The notes under the pieces were generated by a model that was not told the origin of the DNA, did no database searches, and worked only from the letters and a program-made list of their open reading frames with translations. Positions 32,231-39,450 of a stretch of DNA of 57,911 nt are shown here, in pieces (positions within the stretch are counted from its first letter, which is position 1; each line of letters opens with the position of its first letter). The translations under genes were made by a program, and so were the position numbers. The DNA comes from a virus, in the IMG/VR virus record IMGVR_UViG_3300009551_000018, positions 1 through 57,911 of that record; one strand, given 5' to 3'.

Positions 32231-32733
32231 TGAAATTCATAGATTTAACAGGTCGAAAATATTGTAGATTAATAGTCATAGGTTTATCAGGTAAAAAAAA
32301 CAAAACAAATCACTTATTATGGACTTGCAAATGTGTTTGTGGAAAATTAATTGAATGTGCAGGAACTTCATTAAATAGTGGTAATACCAAATCTTGTGGA
32401 TGTTTAGCTAACGAATTAAGTTCAATTAGAAATCATAAACATGGGGATATTAATTCAAAAGAATATCGAGCATGGTTTAATGCAAAGCAAAGATGCACTA
32501 ATCCTAAAAATAATAGATATAAAGATTGGGGTGGTAGGAATATAAAAATGTGTGATAGATGGCTTAATAGCTATGAGAATTTTTTATCTGATATGGGAAG
32601 AGCCCCTACTAAGAGACATTCAATTGATAGAATAAATAATGACGGTGACTATGAACCATCAAATTGTAAATGGTCAACTCCATACGAACAGGCAAATAAC
32701 AAAAGACAATATTCAATAAAAACAAACATTTAA
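32230..32733 (+). CDS. HNH endonuclease, homing type, 167 aa
   Basis: The start at 32230 (MKFIDLTGRKYCRL) is coupled to the leader frame. The N-terminal part has a CxCG zinc site (WTCKCVCGKLIECAG; TKSCGCL). The C-terminal part has the W-NAKQRC-NP...GGRNIKMCDRW and HSIDRINNDGDYEPSNCKW motifs of phage HNH/AP2-type homing nucleases. These genes are mobile and spread by cutting uninterrupted alleles. It is on the strand opposite to its neighbours. Confidence 0.85.
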   Translation: MKFIDLTGRKYCRLIVIGLSGKKNKTNHLLWTCKCVCGKLIECAGTSLNSGNTKSCGCLANELSSIRNHKHGDINSKEYRAWFNAKQRCTNPKNNRYKDWGGRNIKMCDRWLNSYENFLSDMGRAPTKRHSIDRINNDGDYEPSNCKWSTPYEQANNKRQYSIKTNI

Positions 32734-32745
32734 AAACAAATCAAC

Positions 32746-33222
32746 ATGAGTATTTTTTCATTTTTAGTAAACTTATTTTCAAGCCTTTTTGACGCAACAA
32801 AACGGGCATGGAATCACCTACCAGAACAGGTACAGACAGGAATCTTAAACGGGTCGGGTATTTTCAACATCTTAAGTCAATACATTGGACAAGACCCAAA
32901 ATTGACTATCGCCACAATTCAGGCAAATTATCCAACTGAAAACCTCGAATTATTGTATGACGGATTAGCGGCTGTTGCTAAAACTTGGGGATTGACAGTT
33001 CCACCTAATTTAGAAGACTTAATTGTTACAATTCAGGGTAAACTTAAATCATTGGACGATAGTAATTGGGCGCGGGTTATAAGCGGTGGGGCACAAGTTT
33101 TGGCAGATGTTCTGACAGGGAGTTCTACTCCTTTTGAAATCGTAGTTACTTTAATTCAATGGGTATTTACAAATCTTGTTAAGCCTAAAGAAATAAAACT
33201 TGCCGAAACACCACAAAGTTAA
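32746..33222 (+). CDS. Hypothetical protein, 158 aa, possible membrane-active
   Basis: An amphipathic N-terminal helix (MSIFSFLVNLFSSLFDATKR) is followed by helical repeats (TWGLTVPPNLEDLIVTIQGK; SSTPFEIVVTLIQWVF). I do not recognise it. Its location next to the holin and its own plus-strand terminator give it the character of a moron. The N-terminal helix could target a membrane. Confidence 0.6.
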   Translation: MSIFSFLVNLFSSLFDATKRAWNHLPEQVQTGILNGSGIFNILSQYIGQDPKLTIATIQANYPTENLELLYDGLAAVAKTWGLTVPPNLEDLIVTIQGKLKSLDDSNWARVISGGAQVLADVLTGSSTPFEIVVTLIQWVFTNLVKPKEIKLAETPQS

Positions 33223-33255
33223 ATCTTCGCTGATTCACAGTTAGCATACAGAGGA

Positions 33256-33290
33256 AACCGGATAGCAGAAATGTTACCCGGTTATTTTTA
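33256..33290 (+). terminator. Terminator of the HNH/158-aa cassette
   Basis: The stem AACCGG/CCGGTT (33256-33283), followed by ATTTTTA, ends plus-strand transcripts. It overlaps the stop codon of the holin-like gene on the other strand. Confidence 0.7.
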
Positions 33291-33564
33291 TGCCCCAAAA
33301 ATCCTCAGCTTTTTGAAGAATAAGAACAAGGACTCCCATATATTCTAAGATTTGTTTTTTAGCATCTTCTGGTATTTCTGATATACCATTTGCCACAAGA
33401 CCGACAACGATTGTAAAAAAGGTTATCATCTTAAAAATGGCCTTTATTTTATCAGGCGTTGGTAAACTTAAGGCACTTACGCCTATCACAGTCTTGGTAT
33501 CTGATTCTTTAGATACTACGTTTTCCTGTGTGATTACTGGTTGATCTGATGTAGGTTCTGCCAT
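33274..33564 (-). CDS. Holin-like membrane protein, 96 aa
   Basis: A polar Ser/Thr-rich N-terminus is followed by one clear hydrophobic span (about 44-62, KMITFFTIVVGLVAN) and a weaker second (about 75-90, MGVLVLILQKAEDFWG). It is 22 bases downstream of the endolysin gene. Size, topology and position fit a holin that opens the inner membrane for the endolysin, but no holin family is named. Confidence 0.7.
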   Translation of the reverse strand: MAEPTSDQPVITQENVVSKESDTKTVIGVSALSLPTPDKIKAIFKMITFFTIVVGLVANGISEIPEDAKKQILEYMGVLVLILQKAEDFWGIKITG

Positions 33565-33586
33565 TGTTTCTATTGTTTAGTGTTAA

Positions 33587-34126
33587 TTATGCCTCATTTG
33601 TGCCTAATACAGCCCCTGAATCGCTTAAATATACTTTCCTTACGTTGGATGGCTGTTTGATTCTCCAATGCGCTCTACGGGCTGAAAATAGCCTTGTTTT
33701 TGATATCCATTCAAAAGTAGTAGTATCGCTTTCATTTCCACCGTAAACAAGAAAGTTATTTTTGCTTTCTCCGATATAAAAAGCAACGTGCCCACCACCG
33801 GGACGCGTAAATATTAATGTATCGCCTAACATTTCCTGTCCTTTTTCAACCTCATCACCCCATTTTGACCAAGCCAAAGATGAAAGTAATTCTGAATTAT
33901 AAGGGAATCCACCGCGTTTTGCGCATACTCCCATAAATAAACCACACCACGGTACTGAATCACCGGCATACCATCCTGAAACTCCGACTTCTTTTGCCCA
34001 TGCCATTATAGTTGGATTATTTGCAGAACCAGGCACTTCGGTTGTGCCATAAAGTTTAAGACCCTCTAAAAGCATTTGAGGGCCAATTTCGTTATTTAAC
34101 CATGCGTATTTTTCGGGTAAATTCAT
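33587..34126 (-). CDS. Endolysin, TIGR02594/CHAP-like peptidase, 179 aa
   Basis: An NlpC/P60-CHAP type cysteine peptidase. It has the WYAGDSVPWCGLFMGVC core with nucleophile Cys61, GGGHVAFYIG with His113 and YGGNESD with Asn131 as likely triad. The opening family trait GPQMLLEGLKLYGTTEVPG is typical of TIGR02594 proteins. It should cut peptidoglycan peptides at lysis, paired with the holin downstream. There is no signal peptide. Confidence 0.88.
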   Translation of the reverse strand: MNLPEKYAWLNNEIGPQMLLEGLKLYGTTEVPGSANNPTIMAWAKEVGVSGWYAGDSVPWCGLFMGVCAKRGGFPYNSELLSSLAWSKWGDEVEKGQEMLGDTLIFTRPGGGHVAFYIGESKNNFLVYGGNESDTTTFEWISKTRLFSARRAHWRIKQPSNVRKVYLSDSGAVLGTNEA

Positions 34127-34332
34127 GCTGATAATTGGAATTTAATTTCTTTATATTCTTTCTTTTTTAAGCCATTGACTTTCATTTTTTCAGGTTGACA
34201 ACACCAACAACTACAAGGCTTTCCAGTTGACCTGAAACAATTAAAATTACCATTAACGCCAACTAATCTATAATTTTCAAGCCTTTTTTTAAACTTAAGC
34301 ATTTTTAACTCATGTCTTCTGCCTTTATTCAT
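34123..34332 (-). CDS. Cysteine-rich basic protein, 69 aa
   Basis: A lysine/arginine-rich start (MNKGRRHELKMLKFKKRLENY) precedes FRSTGKPCSCWCCQPEKMK, a compact cysteine cluster, and a charged tail. Small proteins with this layout are frequent near Bacteroidota phage lysis or structural genes. Metal binding is likely; the role is unknown. Confidence 0.6.
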   Translation of the reverse strand: MNKGRRHELKMLKFKKRLENYRLVGVNGNFNCFRSTGKPCSCWCCQPEKMKVNGLKKKEYKEIKFQLSA

Positions 34333-34454
34333 CGTGGATTAATTATTTCAGATATTTTATCAGCGTTAATAATAACATACAAAGCCAATCCCAATAAAAA
34401 ACATATCACTGCTAATATGTAAAAGTCTTGCTTGGTTTGATTGTCTATTTGCAT
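34329..34454 (-). CDS. Single-pass membrane protein, 41 aa
   Basis: MQIDNQTKQDF, then about 20 hydrophobic residues (12-32) and NADKISEIINPR. It is the first gene of the lysis unit and overlaps the next start (ATGA). It may be an anti-holin or spanin-like component. Confidence 0.55.
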   Translation of the reverse strand: MQIDNQTKQDFYILAVICFLLGLALYVIINADKISEIINPR

Positions 34455-34481
34455 TGATTAAAGTTACAAAAGGTTTGCAAA

Positions 34482-34506
34482 TAAAAAAGCCCCGAATTAA
34501 CGAGGC
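34482..34506 (-). terminator. Terminator before the lysis unit
   Basis: The stem AGCC...CG...GGCT, with TTTTTTAT after it on the minus strand, ends the transcript of the topoisomerase-like gene above. Confidence 0.8.
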
Positions 34507-34549
34507 TAATCTCTTGCAATGAACTTTGCAAGAAACATCACAAAAGGCC

Positions 34550-35569
34550 TTAAATACTTTCTTTAAATCCAATCAGAGTTTTTATGTGTCCCTTTTCTTC
34601 GTTTAGAATTTCTTCATACAAACCTTCATTTATACGAACGGTTATTTCATCCTCTAAAAGTTGGTTTAGTACATCGGGGCGTAAGGCATCCACTTCCCAT
34701 GAAGTTTTACCTAATTCAGCAATAAATTTACCGCTTCGAGGATCTGTTATTTTAGCTGGATTTGGAGGTGGTTGATAAAGTTGTATTTGTTCTAATGTTA
34801 ATGCAATTGGTATAATTTCAAATTGCAACTTTAACCACTCATCAAAAGCATTAATTTCGATAGTTTCGTCATCCTCGTCAAGCCCCTGATTGTTTACACA
34901 TTCATTAAACCATTCATCGTAATATTTTTGATATTCAGAATGTCCTCTAAAAATATCTCTCATAACTTCCGAACCAACTAAAAATTCAGTAACTCTATCG
35001 CGAATATCGCGTATCATATCGATACCGGATGGGTCATAGTCGCCCAAATATAGAATTGTGCATTTTTGATTTTCTTCTATGGCATCTTTAAAGCGATTGT
35101 AACTATCATACATAGCAGATGCAGAACTATATCCCCTGTTGACCAATATTGGCACGTGATATTTTTCTGTGACACGCTTAAGCACTCCTGATAATGCATC
35201 TTTCTCAACCCATACCTCAAGGTAGTTTTCCTGACCTTTCATTCGCGGTAATTGGAATGATTGAATACAAGCTTGTAAAATATCTTTAGGGCTACTCCAT
35301 GATGCCGGAGTATGTGGCTTTCTAAGGCGATCCTCTATTGCGTCCCAATCAACAATACCCGCCATTCTGCCTTCTTTAAGAAGTTTGGATACTTTCGCGT
35401 ATTCAGGTAACGCGTTAGGGATTATGTCACGAGAAACCAACTGATAGTATAATTGGCGCAAAGTAAGAACGTATCCTTGTTCTTGATATTCACCTATAAT
35501 TTCATTGATGATTTCGAGTTTACGTCGATTATCCGACGAGAGACGAATGTCCCTGAATTTTATTTTCAT
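34550..35569 (-). CDS. Spo11 / Topo VI subunit A-like (TOPRIM) protein, 339 aa
   Basis: The N-terminal part contains LTLRQLYYQLVSR (35-47), which looks like the winged-helix site of the catalytic tyrosine (Tyr41 or Tyr42). The middle holds a TOPRIM domain: EVWVEKDAL with Glu122, and LGDYDPSGIDM with Asp177 and Asp179. This order matches Spo11/Topo VI-A proteins, which cut both DNA strands through the tyrosine. No B subunit (GHKL ATPase) is encoded in the window. It stands alone between a promoter match and a terminator. Similar orphan A-type genes have been reported in mobile elements. Annotators often call the family a hypothetical TOPRIM protein. Confidence 0.75.
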   Translation of the reverse strand: MKIKFRDIRLSSDNRRKLEIINEIIGEYQEQGYVLTLRQLYYQLVSRDIIPNALPEYAKVSKLLKEGRMAGIVDWDAIEDRLRKPHTPASWSSPKDILQACIQSFQLPRMKGQENYLEVWVEKDALSGVLKRVTEKYHVPILVNRGYSSASAMYDSYNRFKDAIEENQKCTILYLGDYDPSGIDMIRDIRDRVTEFLVGSEVMRDIFRGHSEYQKYYDEWFNECVNNQGLDEDDETIEINAFDEWLKLQFEIIPIALTLEQIQLYQPPPNPAKITDPRSGKFIAELGKTSWEVDALRPDVLNQLLEDEITVRINEGLYEEILNEEKGHIKTLIGFKESI

Positions 35570-35607
35570 TTTGCAAAGTTTTTACCTGCCATCCATTTGG
35601 CATTAAT

Positions 35608-35637
35608 CAAAGATACAAATCTTTTGGTTAAAACAAA
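35608..35637 (-). promoter_or_regulatory. Promoter candidate for the topoisomerase-like gene
   Basis: TTTG-N18-TATCTTTG on the minus strand, upstream of the gene at 34550-35569 and after the stop of the spike gene. Confidence 0.6.
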
Positions 35638-35649
35638 TATTATTGAAGT

Positions 35650-37719
35650 TTAATATACATGGATAATTACGGCAATTTTGCCAACGCCATACACACCATT
35701 TGTAACCGCTAAAGTACCGTTAACATATTGAAGGCTATACTTAGTGCTTGACGCCCCGAATATGGATATTGGATAATTACCTTTAGGGCTTGAGGTTGTC
35801 GCGGTTGTGGTTAAAGTTGGCAACCCTGTTATAGACGCATCACCATTTACCAAACCGCCATAAGTAAATTTAAGCGTTGGATTTGCCTCTCCCGGTTTCT
35901 TACTCAGGTTTGTTGCCGTTAAAATCAAAGGTGCTTTATTGATCGTTAACGTAATTGTGGCGTGGCTACTGCCTGCCGTGTTTGTGCATGTTACCGTATA
36001 GTTTGTGGCTGATTGCACTACGCTTGGAGTACCTGAAATTATACCTGATGACGTGTTTAAAGATAACCCTGATGGCAAAGAAGGTGAAACTGAATAAGTT
36101 CCAGCACCACCGCTATTTGCAGCTATCATATTCGTCAAAACATAGCCATACGTTGCAACCTGGCTCGATGGTGAATACCCTATTGATGGGGCTACAACTG
36201 CCGGTGGGTTAACGGTTATCACCAAAGGGAAGACATAATTTCCTGCTGAGTTATGCGCTGTGATGTTGTACGTATTACTAACCACGACTACAGGAACGCC
36301 ACTTATTACGCCTGTGCTTGTATTTAAAGTTAAACCGCTTGGTAAAGTCCCTGAATAACTTGTAACCGCTCCACCAGTGTTATTAGGGCTTAATGGGATG
36401 ATCGGATTTGATACCGTATACGTTTGTGGTGATGGATAAGTTGTATGCGGTGGAACTATTGGGACGGCATTAACCGTAAAAGTAATATTTGTAGTGCTGT
36501 TACCAGATGTGTTTGTTGCCAAAACCGAATTTGTGTGCGTTGCATAGGTCGCGGTCGCTGTGCCTGAAATTAGCCCCGTAGTGGCATTTAAAGTTATTCC
36601 CGATGGTAGAGAGCCAGTAAGCACAAAAGATGACGCTACGCCGCCTGTATTGATTACATTGGCTGAAATAGATTGTCCTACTGTTATTGTGTAAGTATTT
36701 GGTGAGTAACTAATATTAGGCGGTGATAAAGTTGAACATGATGTGTTAAATAATGGATCGGGCAAAATTGAAGCATTTAAAGTATTATCTCCAATATTTG
36801 TCGTCCAATCTGTAGGTTGAAAAGCTGTTGCAGGATCAAACCAATAATTAAAAACGCTACCGCTTGTTTGAATACAATAAACCCTGTTATGACCTATTGT
36901 TATGTTTGAACTTGCTACAAATGGAGTGGTGTAATTACCGAATGCTATACCTACATTACTATATGCTGTACGTGCCAAATAGCCAACGTTGTAAGACATT
37001 TCAATATCGTGCCCACCTTGAACCTGACATAATACAGAACCAACATTAACAAATGTATTACTATCGCACCTCTGGTATGATCCACCTTTATCGCCCCCTA
37101 CCATACCAACATATCCAGTTCCAGGTGGATTAGTAGAACCGTTTACAGCCTGATTTCTGCAACATCGTATAGGGCTTCCCGAAGTGCCATTGCACTTATA
37201 AATAGAATATTGATCTCCAATTCCTGAACTTGAAACATCGTGATATGATTTATTATCTAAGATTTGAATTGAAGTACCATTACACCCATTTAATTGAATT
37301 GACGAACCACCGCCATCTGTACTTGTTGCCGTGACATTTGGATCTATGATATTGTAAAAATAATTATACCAAAGGTGTATATTGTTTGTCGCGCCTACTG
37401 CATAAATGCCTCTCCAACCGGCCTGAAAAAAGCAAGTATCTATTGTGATATTATAACATCCTGATCCTATCTGAATTAATCCGTTTAGGTTAGTGCTGTT
37501 TTTAATAACGCATTTGGTAACATGAACATCGTGTACACCGGCAGGAATATTGATGCCCACGGTTGCTGCACCACCCATATCAATTACATAACCTGAATAA
37601 TTTGTGTTGCTTACTGCTGTAATGGGTGAATGGGAAACAAAACTACCGCATCCTGGAACTGCCTGCCCGAATGTTACAAATGGTAGTATCATCAAAAGAA
37701 ACAGTAACAGTCTTTTCAT
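35650..37719 (-). CDS. Secreted-type tail spike: beta-helix, He_PIG repeats, MBG, 689 aa
   Basis: The start MKRLLLFLLMILPF is preferred; it begins a signal peptide ending at ...VTFGQ. Residues about 30-330 form a right-handed beta-helix with Asn/Cys turns (IQIGSGCYNITIDTC). Three He_PIG-type Ig repeats follow (about 340-590; each with YSPxxYTxTVGxxIS... and LPSGITLNATTGLISGT), then an MBG-like domain (about 590-680; LILTATNLSKKPGEANPTLKFTYGGL). The domain set is that of host secreted adhesins. It probably acts as a virion spike, but the signal peptide is unusual for that. Confidence 0.8.
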   Translation of the reverse strand: MKRLLLFLLMILPFVTFGQAVPGCGSFVSHSPITAVSNTNYSGYVIDMGGAATVGINIPAGVHDVHVTKCVIKNSTNLNGLIQIGSGCYNITIDTCFFQAGWRGIYAVGATNNIHLWYNYFYNIIDPNVTATSTDGGGSSIQLNGCNGTSIQILDNKSYHDVSSSGIGDQYSIYKCNGTSGSPIRCCRNQAVNGSTNPPGTGYVGMVGGDKGGSYQRCDSNTFVNVGSVLCQVQGGHDIEMSYNVGYLARTAYSNVGIAFGNYTTPFVASSNITIGHNRVYCIQTSGSVFNYWFDPATAFQPTDWTTNIGDNTLNASILPDPLFNTSCSTLSPPNISYSPNTYTITVGQSISANVINTGGVASSFVLTGSLPSGITLNATTGLISGTATATYATHTNSVLATNTSGNSTTNITFTVNAVPIVPPHTTYPSPQTYTVSNPIIPLSPNNTGGAVTSYSGTLPSGLTLNTSTGVISGVPVVVVSNTYNITAHNSAGNYVFPLVITVNPPAVVAPSIGYSPSSQVATYGYVLTNMIAANSGGAGTYSVSPSLPSGLSLNTSSGIISGTPSVVQSATNYTVTCTNTAGSSHATITLTINKAPLILTATNLSKKPGEANPTLKFTYGGLVNGDASITGLPTLTTTATTSSPKGNYPISIFGASSTKYSLQYVNGTLAVTNGVYGVGKIAVIIHVY

Positions 37720-37729
37720 GAAACTAAAG

Positions 37730-38020
37730 TTACTTTTTATATTTGATAAAAACATATAGCCTCATCTTTGCTATAAAAGTTGGTAGATTGATTAGAAATA
37801 GCACCCAAGCCAATGAAATTAATTGAAGGTATCCGAATAGGGTTGCTATAAAATAAATCGCTGTAGAGGCGTATAAATAGGTTTTAGAGATAAATAACTC
37901 AAGCCATAAAGTCCTGAGTTTCCCGTAATCAGTTGATTGTTTAAATTCATAGGCAATAAGCCCAGATATGGAAGCCATTCCGATTAACATCATGATGACA
38001 AGGAAATCGCTAAAAGTCAT
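37730..38020 (-). CDS. Membrane protein, three spans, 96 aa
   Basis: Hydrophobic segments at about 4-21, 49-66 and 70-88 with a basic end (KMRLYVFIKYKK). Coupled to the gene above by 4 bases. Part of a run of five small membrane genes whose task is unknown. Confidence 0.6.
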   Translation of the reverse strand: MTFSDFLVIMMLIGMASISGLIAYEFKQSTDYGKLRTLWLELFISKTYLYASTAIYFIATLFGYLQLISLAWVLFLINLPTFIAKMRLYVFIKYKK

Positions 38021-38232
38021 TTTCTATTTTCGAGTAAGGTTTTCAGTCCTGATAAAATATTGTTATTTTCTTTGATATTTTTATTTGTTTCGTCTTGTTG
38101 GCGTTCTTGAGATTTTTGCCACTCTCCGCGTTCGGTTTTGTGTTCTTTCATCAAATACATAATGAACCATCCCATACCACAAATTATAATTCCGGGAAGT
38201 CCATACTTTTCAAGTATAGTTTCAAAATTCAT
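38017..38232 (-). CDS. BhlA/UviB-like membrane protein, 71 aa
   Basis: A N-terminal hydrophobic span (PGIIICGMGWFIMYLMKE) is followed by a charged, coiled-coil helix (TERGEWQKSQERQQDETNK) and a basic end. This is the layout of bacteriocin-associated BhlA/UviB holin-like proteins. A second holin or a lysis regulator is possible. Confidence 0.6.
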   Translation of the reverse strand: MNFETILEKYGLPGIIICGMGWFIMYLMKEHKTERGEWQKSQERQQDETNKNIKENNNILSGLKTLLENRK

Positions 38233-38474
38233 CTCTGAACCCGATTATATATAAGTTCCTTTAATTCATCTATTTTATCTTCCAATGGCTTGTTTTCTTC
38301 CTGAACTATCCTACGCAACCGTTCATCCCTACTTTCGCTCCAGTATTTGAAAACATAATAAATAGCCGTATGGGTGAGGCCGTACAATGTCGCCCACGGT
38401 AACAAATTTACTAAAATGATATACCACGGACTTTGAGGTGGTTCAGGTAATGCCATTTCTCTATTATTAGTCAT
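38229..38474 (-). CDS. Membrane protein with coiled-coil tail, 81 aa
   Basis: A hydrophobic N-terminal span (WYIILVNLLPWATLYGL) then WSESRDERLRRIVQEENKP and a helical end. It resembles its neighbour in plan, suggesting a membrane-anchored pair. Coupled by 4 bases. Confidence 0.6.
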   Translation of the reverse strand: MTNNREMALPEPPQSPWYIILVNLLPWATLYGLTHTAIYYVFKYWSESRDERLRRIVQEENKPLEDKIDELKELIYNRVQR

Positions 38475-38475
38475 G

Positions 38476-38835
38476 TTAAAACATTTTCAGTTGTTTGCCA
38501 TTGATTAAAATCATTAATGTTGTACAAGCAACCGATATATTAAAAAACCAAAACTTACTAATGGGGTCAATTAATAATTGATGGTGGTTCAAGATAATCA
38601 AAATATAATTAATAATTAAAGTCCAAAAACAAACTGAGTTAAATTCTTTATGCCATTCACTTTCAAATCCATACTTTCTATCAAAGTAGTAAAATAATAA
38701 CATTGATAAATTTAAATAGTTATAGAAAAGCTTCAATTGCTTCATAGGTATATCAGGATTATATATTTGGAGTATATATAAACTGAACAAGATGCAATAA
38801 AGCATTATAACACCTATGCAAAATAATGATCTCAT
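38476..38835 (-). CDS. Multi-span membrane protein, 119 aa
   Basis: Four hydrophobic segments (about 3-22, 36-50, 68-85, 97-113). Unrecognised; it could be a superinfection-exclusion or lysis component. Overlaps the gene above by 4 bases. Confidence 0.6.
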   Translation of the reverse strand: MRSLFCIGVIMLYCILFSLYILQIYNPDIPMKQLKLFYNYLNLSMLLFYYFDRKYGFESEWHKEFNSVCFWTLIINYILIILNHHQLLIDPISKFWFFNISVACTTLMILINGKQLKMF

Positions 38836-39023
38836 TCTCCTATATCAGCTACACATGCAGATCCGTTCCAATACTCGCCTTTGGGGCACTTAGGTGGTGG
38901 TGTAGTAGCATTAACCTGATTCAAATGATCGCGCCACGAAGCCAATTTTGTGTTAATTTCTTCGCTTTCAGGCAGGCTTTCTAAAAACTCTATGCCTTCA
39001 ATTAGTAAATCTTGTAATTCCAT
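38832..39023 (-). CDS. Hypothetical protein, 63 aa
   Basis: Helical start MELQDLLIEGIEFLESLPE, then PPPKCPKGEYWNGSACVAD, a Cys pair typical of small extracellular modules. It is polar and has no membrane span. Confidence 0.55.
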   Translation of the reverse strand: MELQDLLIEGIEFLESLPESEEINTKLASWRDHLNQVNATTPPPKCPKGEYWNGSACVADIGE

Positions 39024-39034
39024 TTTATCTTAAT

Positions 39035-39394
39035 TTATTGTGTTGCAATTCTTGGTTCTGTAACCTTCATTAAGCTGTCAATTTTAGACTTTACCAATAT
39101 TAAATTTGGTAATTGGTTGCCTTGTATCGTGCCACTAACATACGTTAGAAAGTTACCATTTTTATCATAATAATTAGTAGTCAGGTTAAAGTATGAAATA
39201 TCCCTGCCAAAACCTCCCATTATCCAATATACAGACCTTGCACTATCACCTTTTGCTGTTACTCCAATACCTCTTATTTCAATGCATTGAGGGCATAATA
39301 TTATTGAATCTGTCCCAAACAATGATTTTGTTTTATTTTGCGCTTCGGCTTTAACCACTATGGCCAAAAACAGAATGATTAAAAATGATTTCAT
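39035..39394 (-). CDS. Exported protein, 119 aa
   Basis: Signal peptide MKSFLIILFLAIVVKAEAQ with cleavage before NKTKS. The mature part is beta-rich (YWIMGGFGRDISYFNLTTN). It follows the fibre gene in order and may be a fibre partner or a periplasmic factor. Unrecognised. Confidence 0.65.
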   Translation of the reverse strand: MKSFLIILFLAIVVKAEAQNKTKSLFGTDSIILCPQCIEIRGIGVTAKGDSARSVYWIMGGFGRDISYFNLTTNYYDKNGNFLTYVSGTIQGNQLPNLILVKSKIDSLMKVTEPRIATQ

Positions 39395-39450
39395 AAGGTA
39401 AAGATAATGTTGCTTATTAATTATATCATGCGTAAAAATACGTTAATTGT

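Noticed and set aside
34455-34481. Promoter TAACTTTA before the lysis genes
   Set aside because: A -7-like box is present at 34459-34466 but no -33 element occurs at proper spacing, and the T-tract of the terminator lies there.
34366-34572. Minus open frame of 68 codons
   Set aside because: It overlaps the terminator and the better-supported 41-aa membrane gene, and the end of the topoisomerase-like gene.
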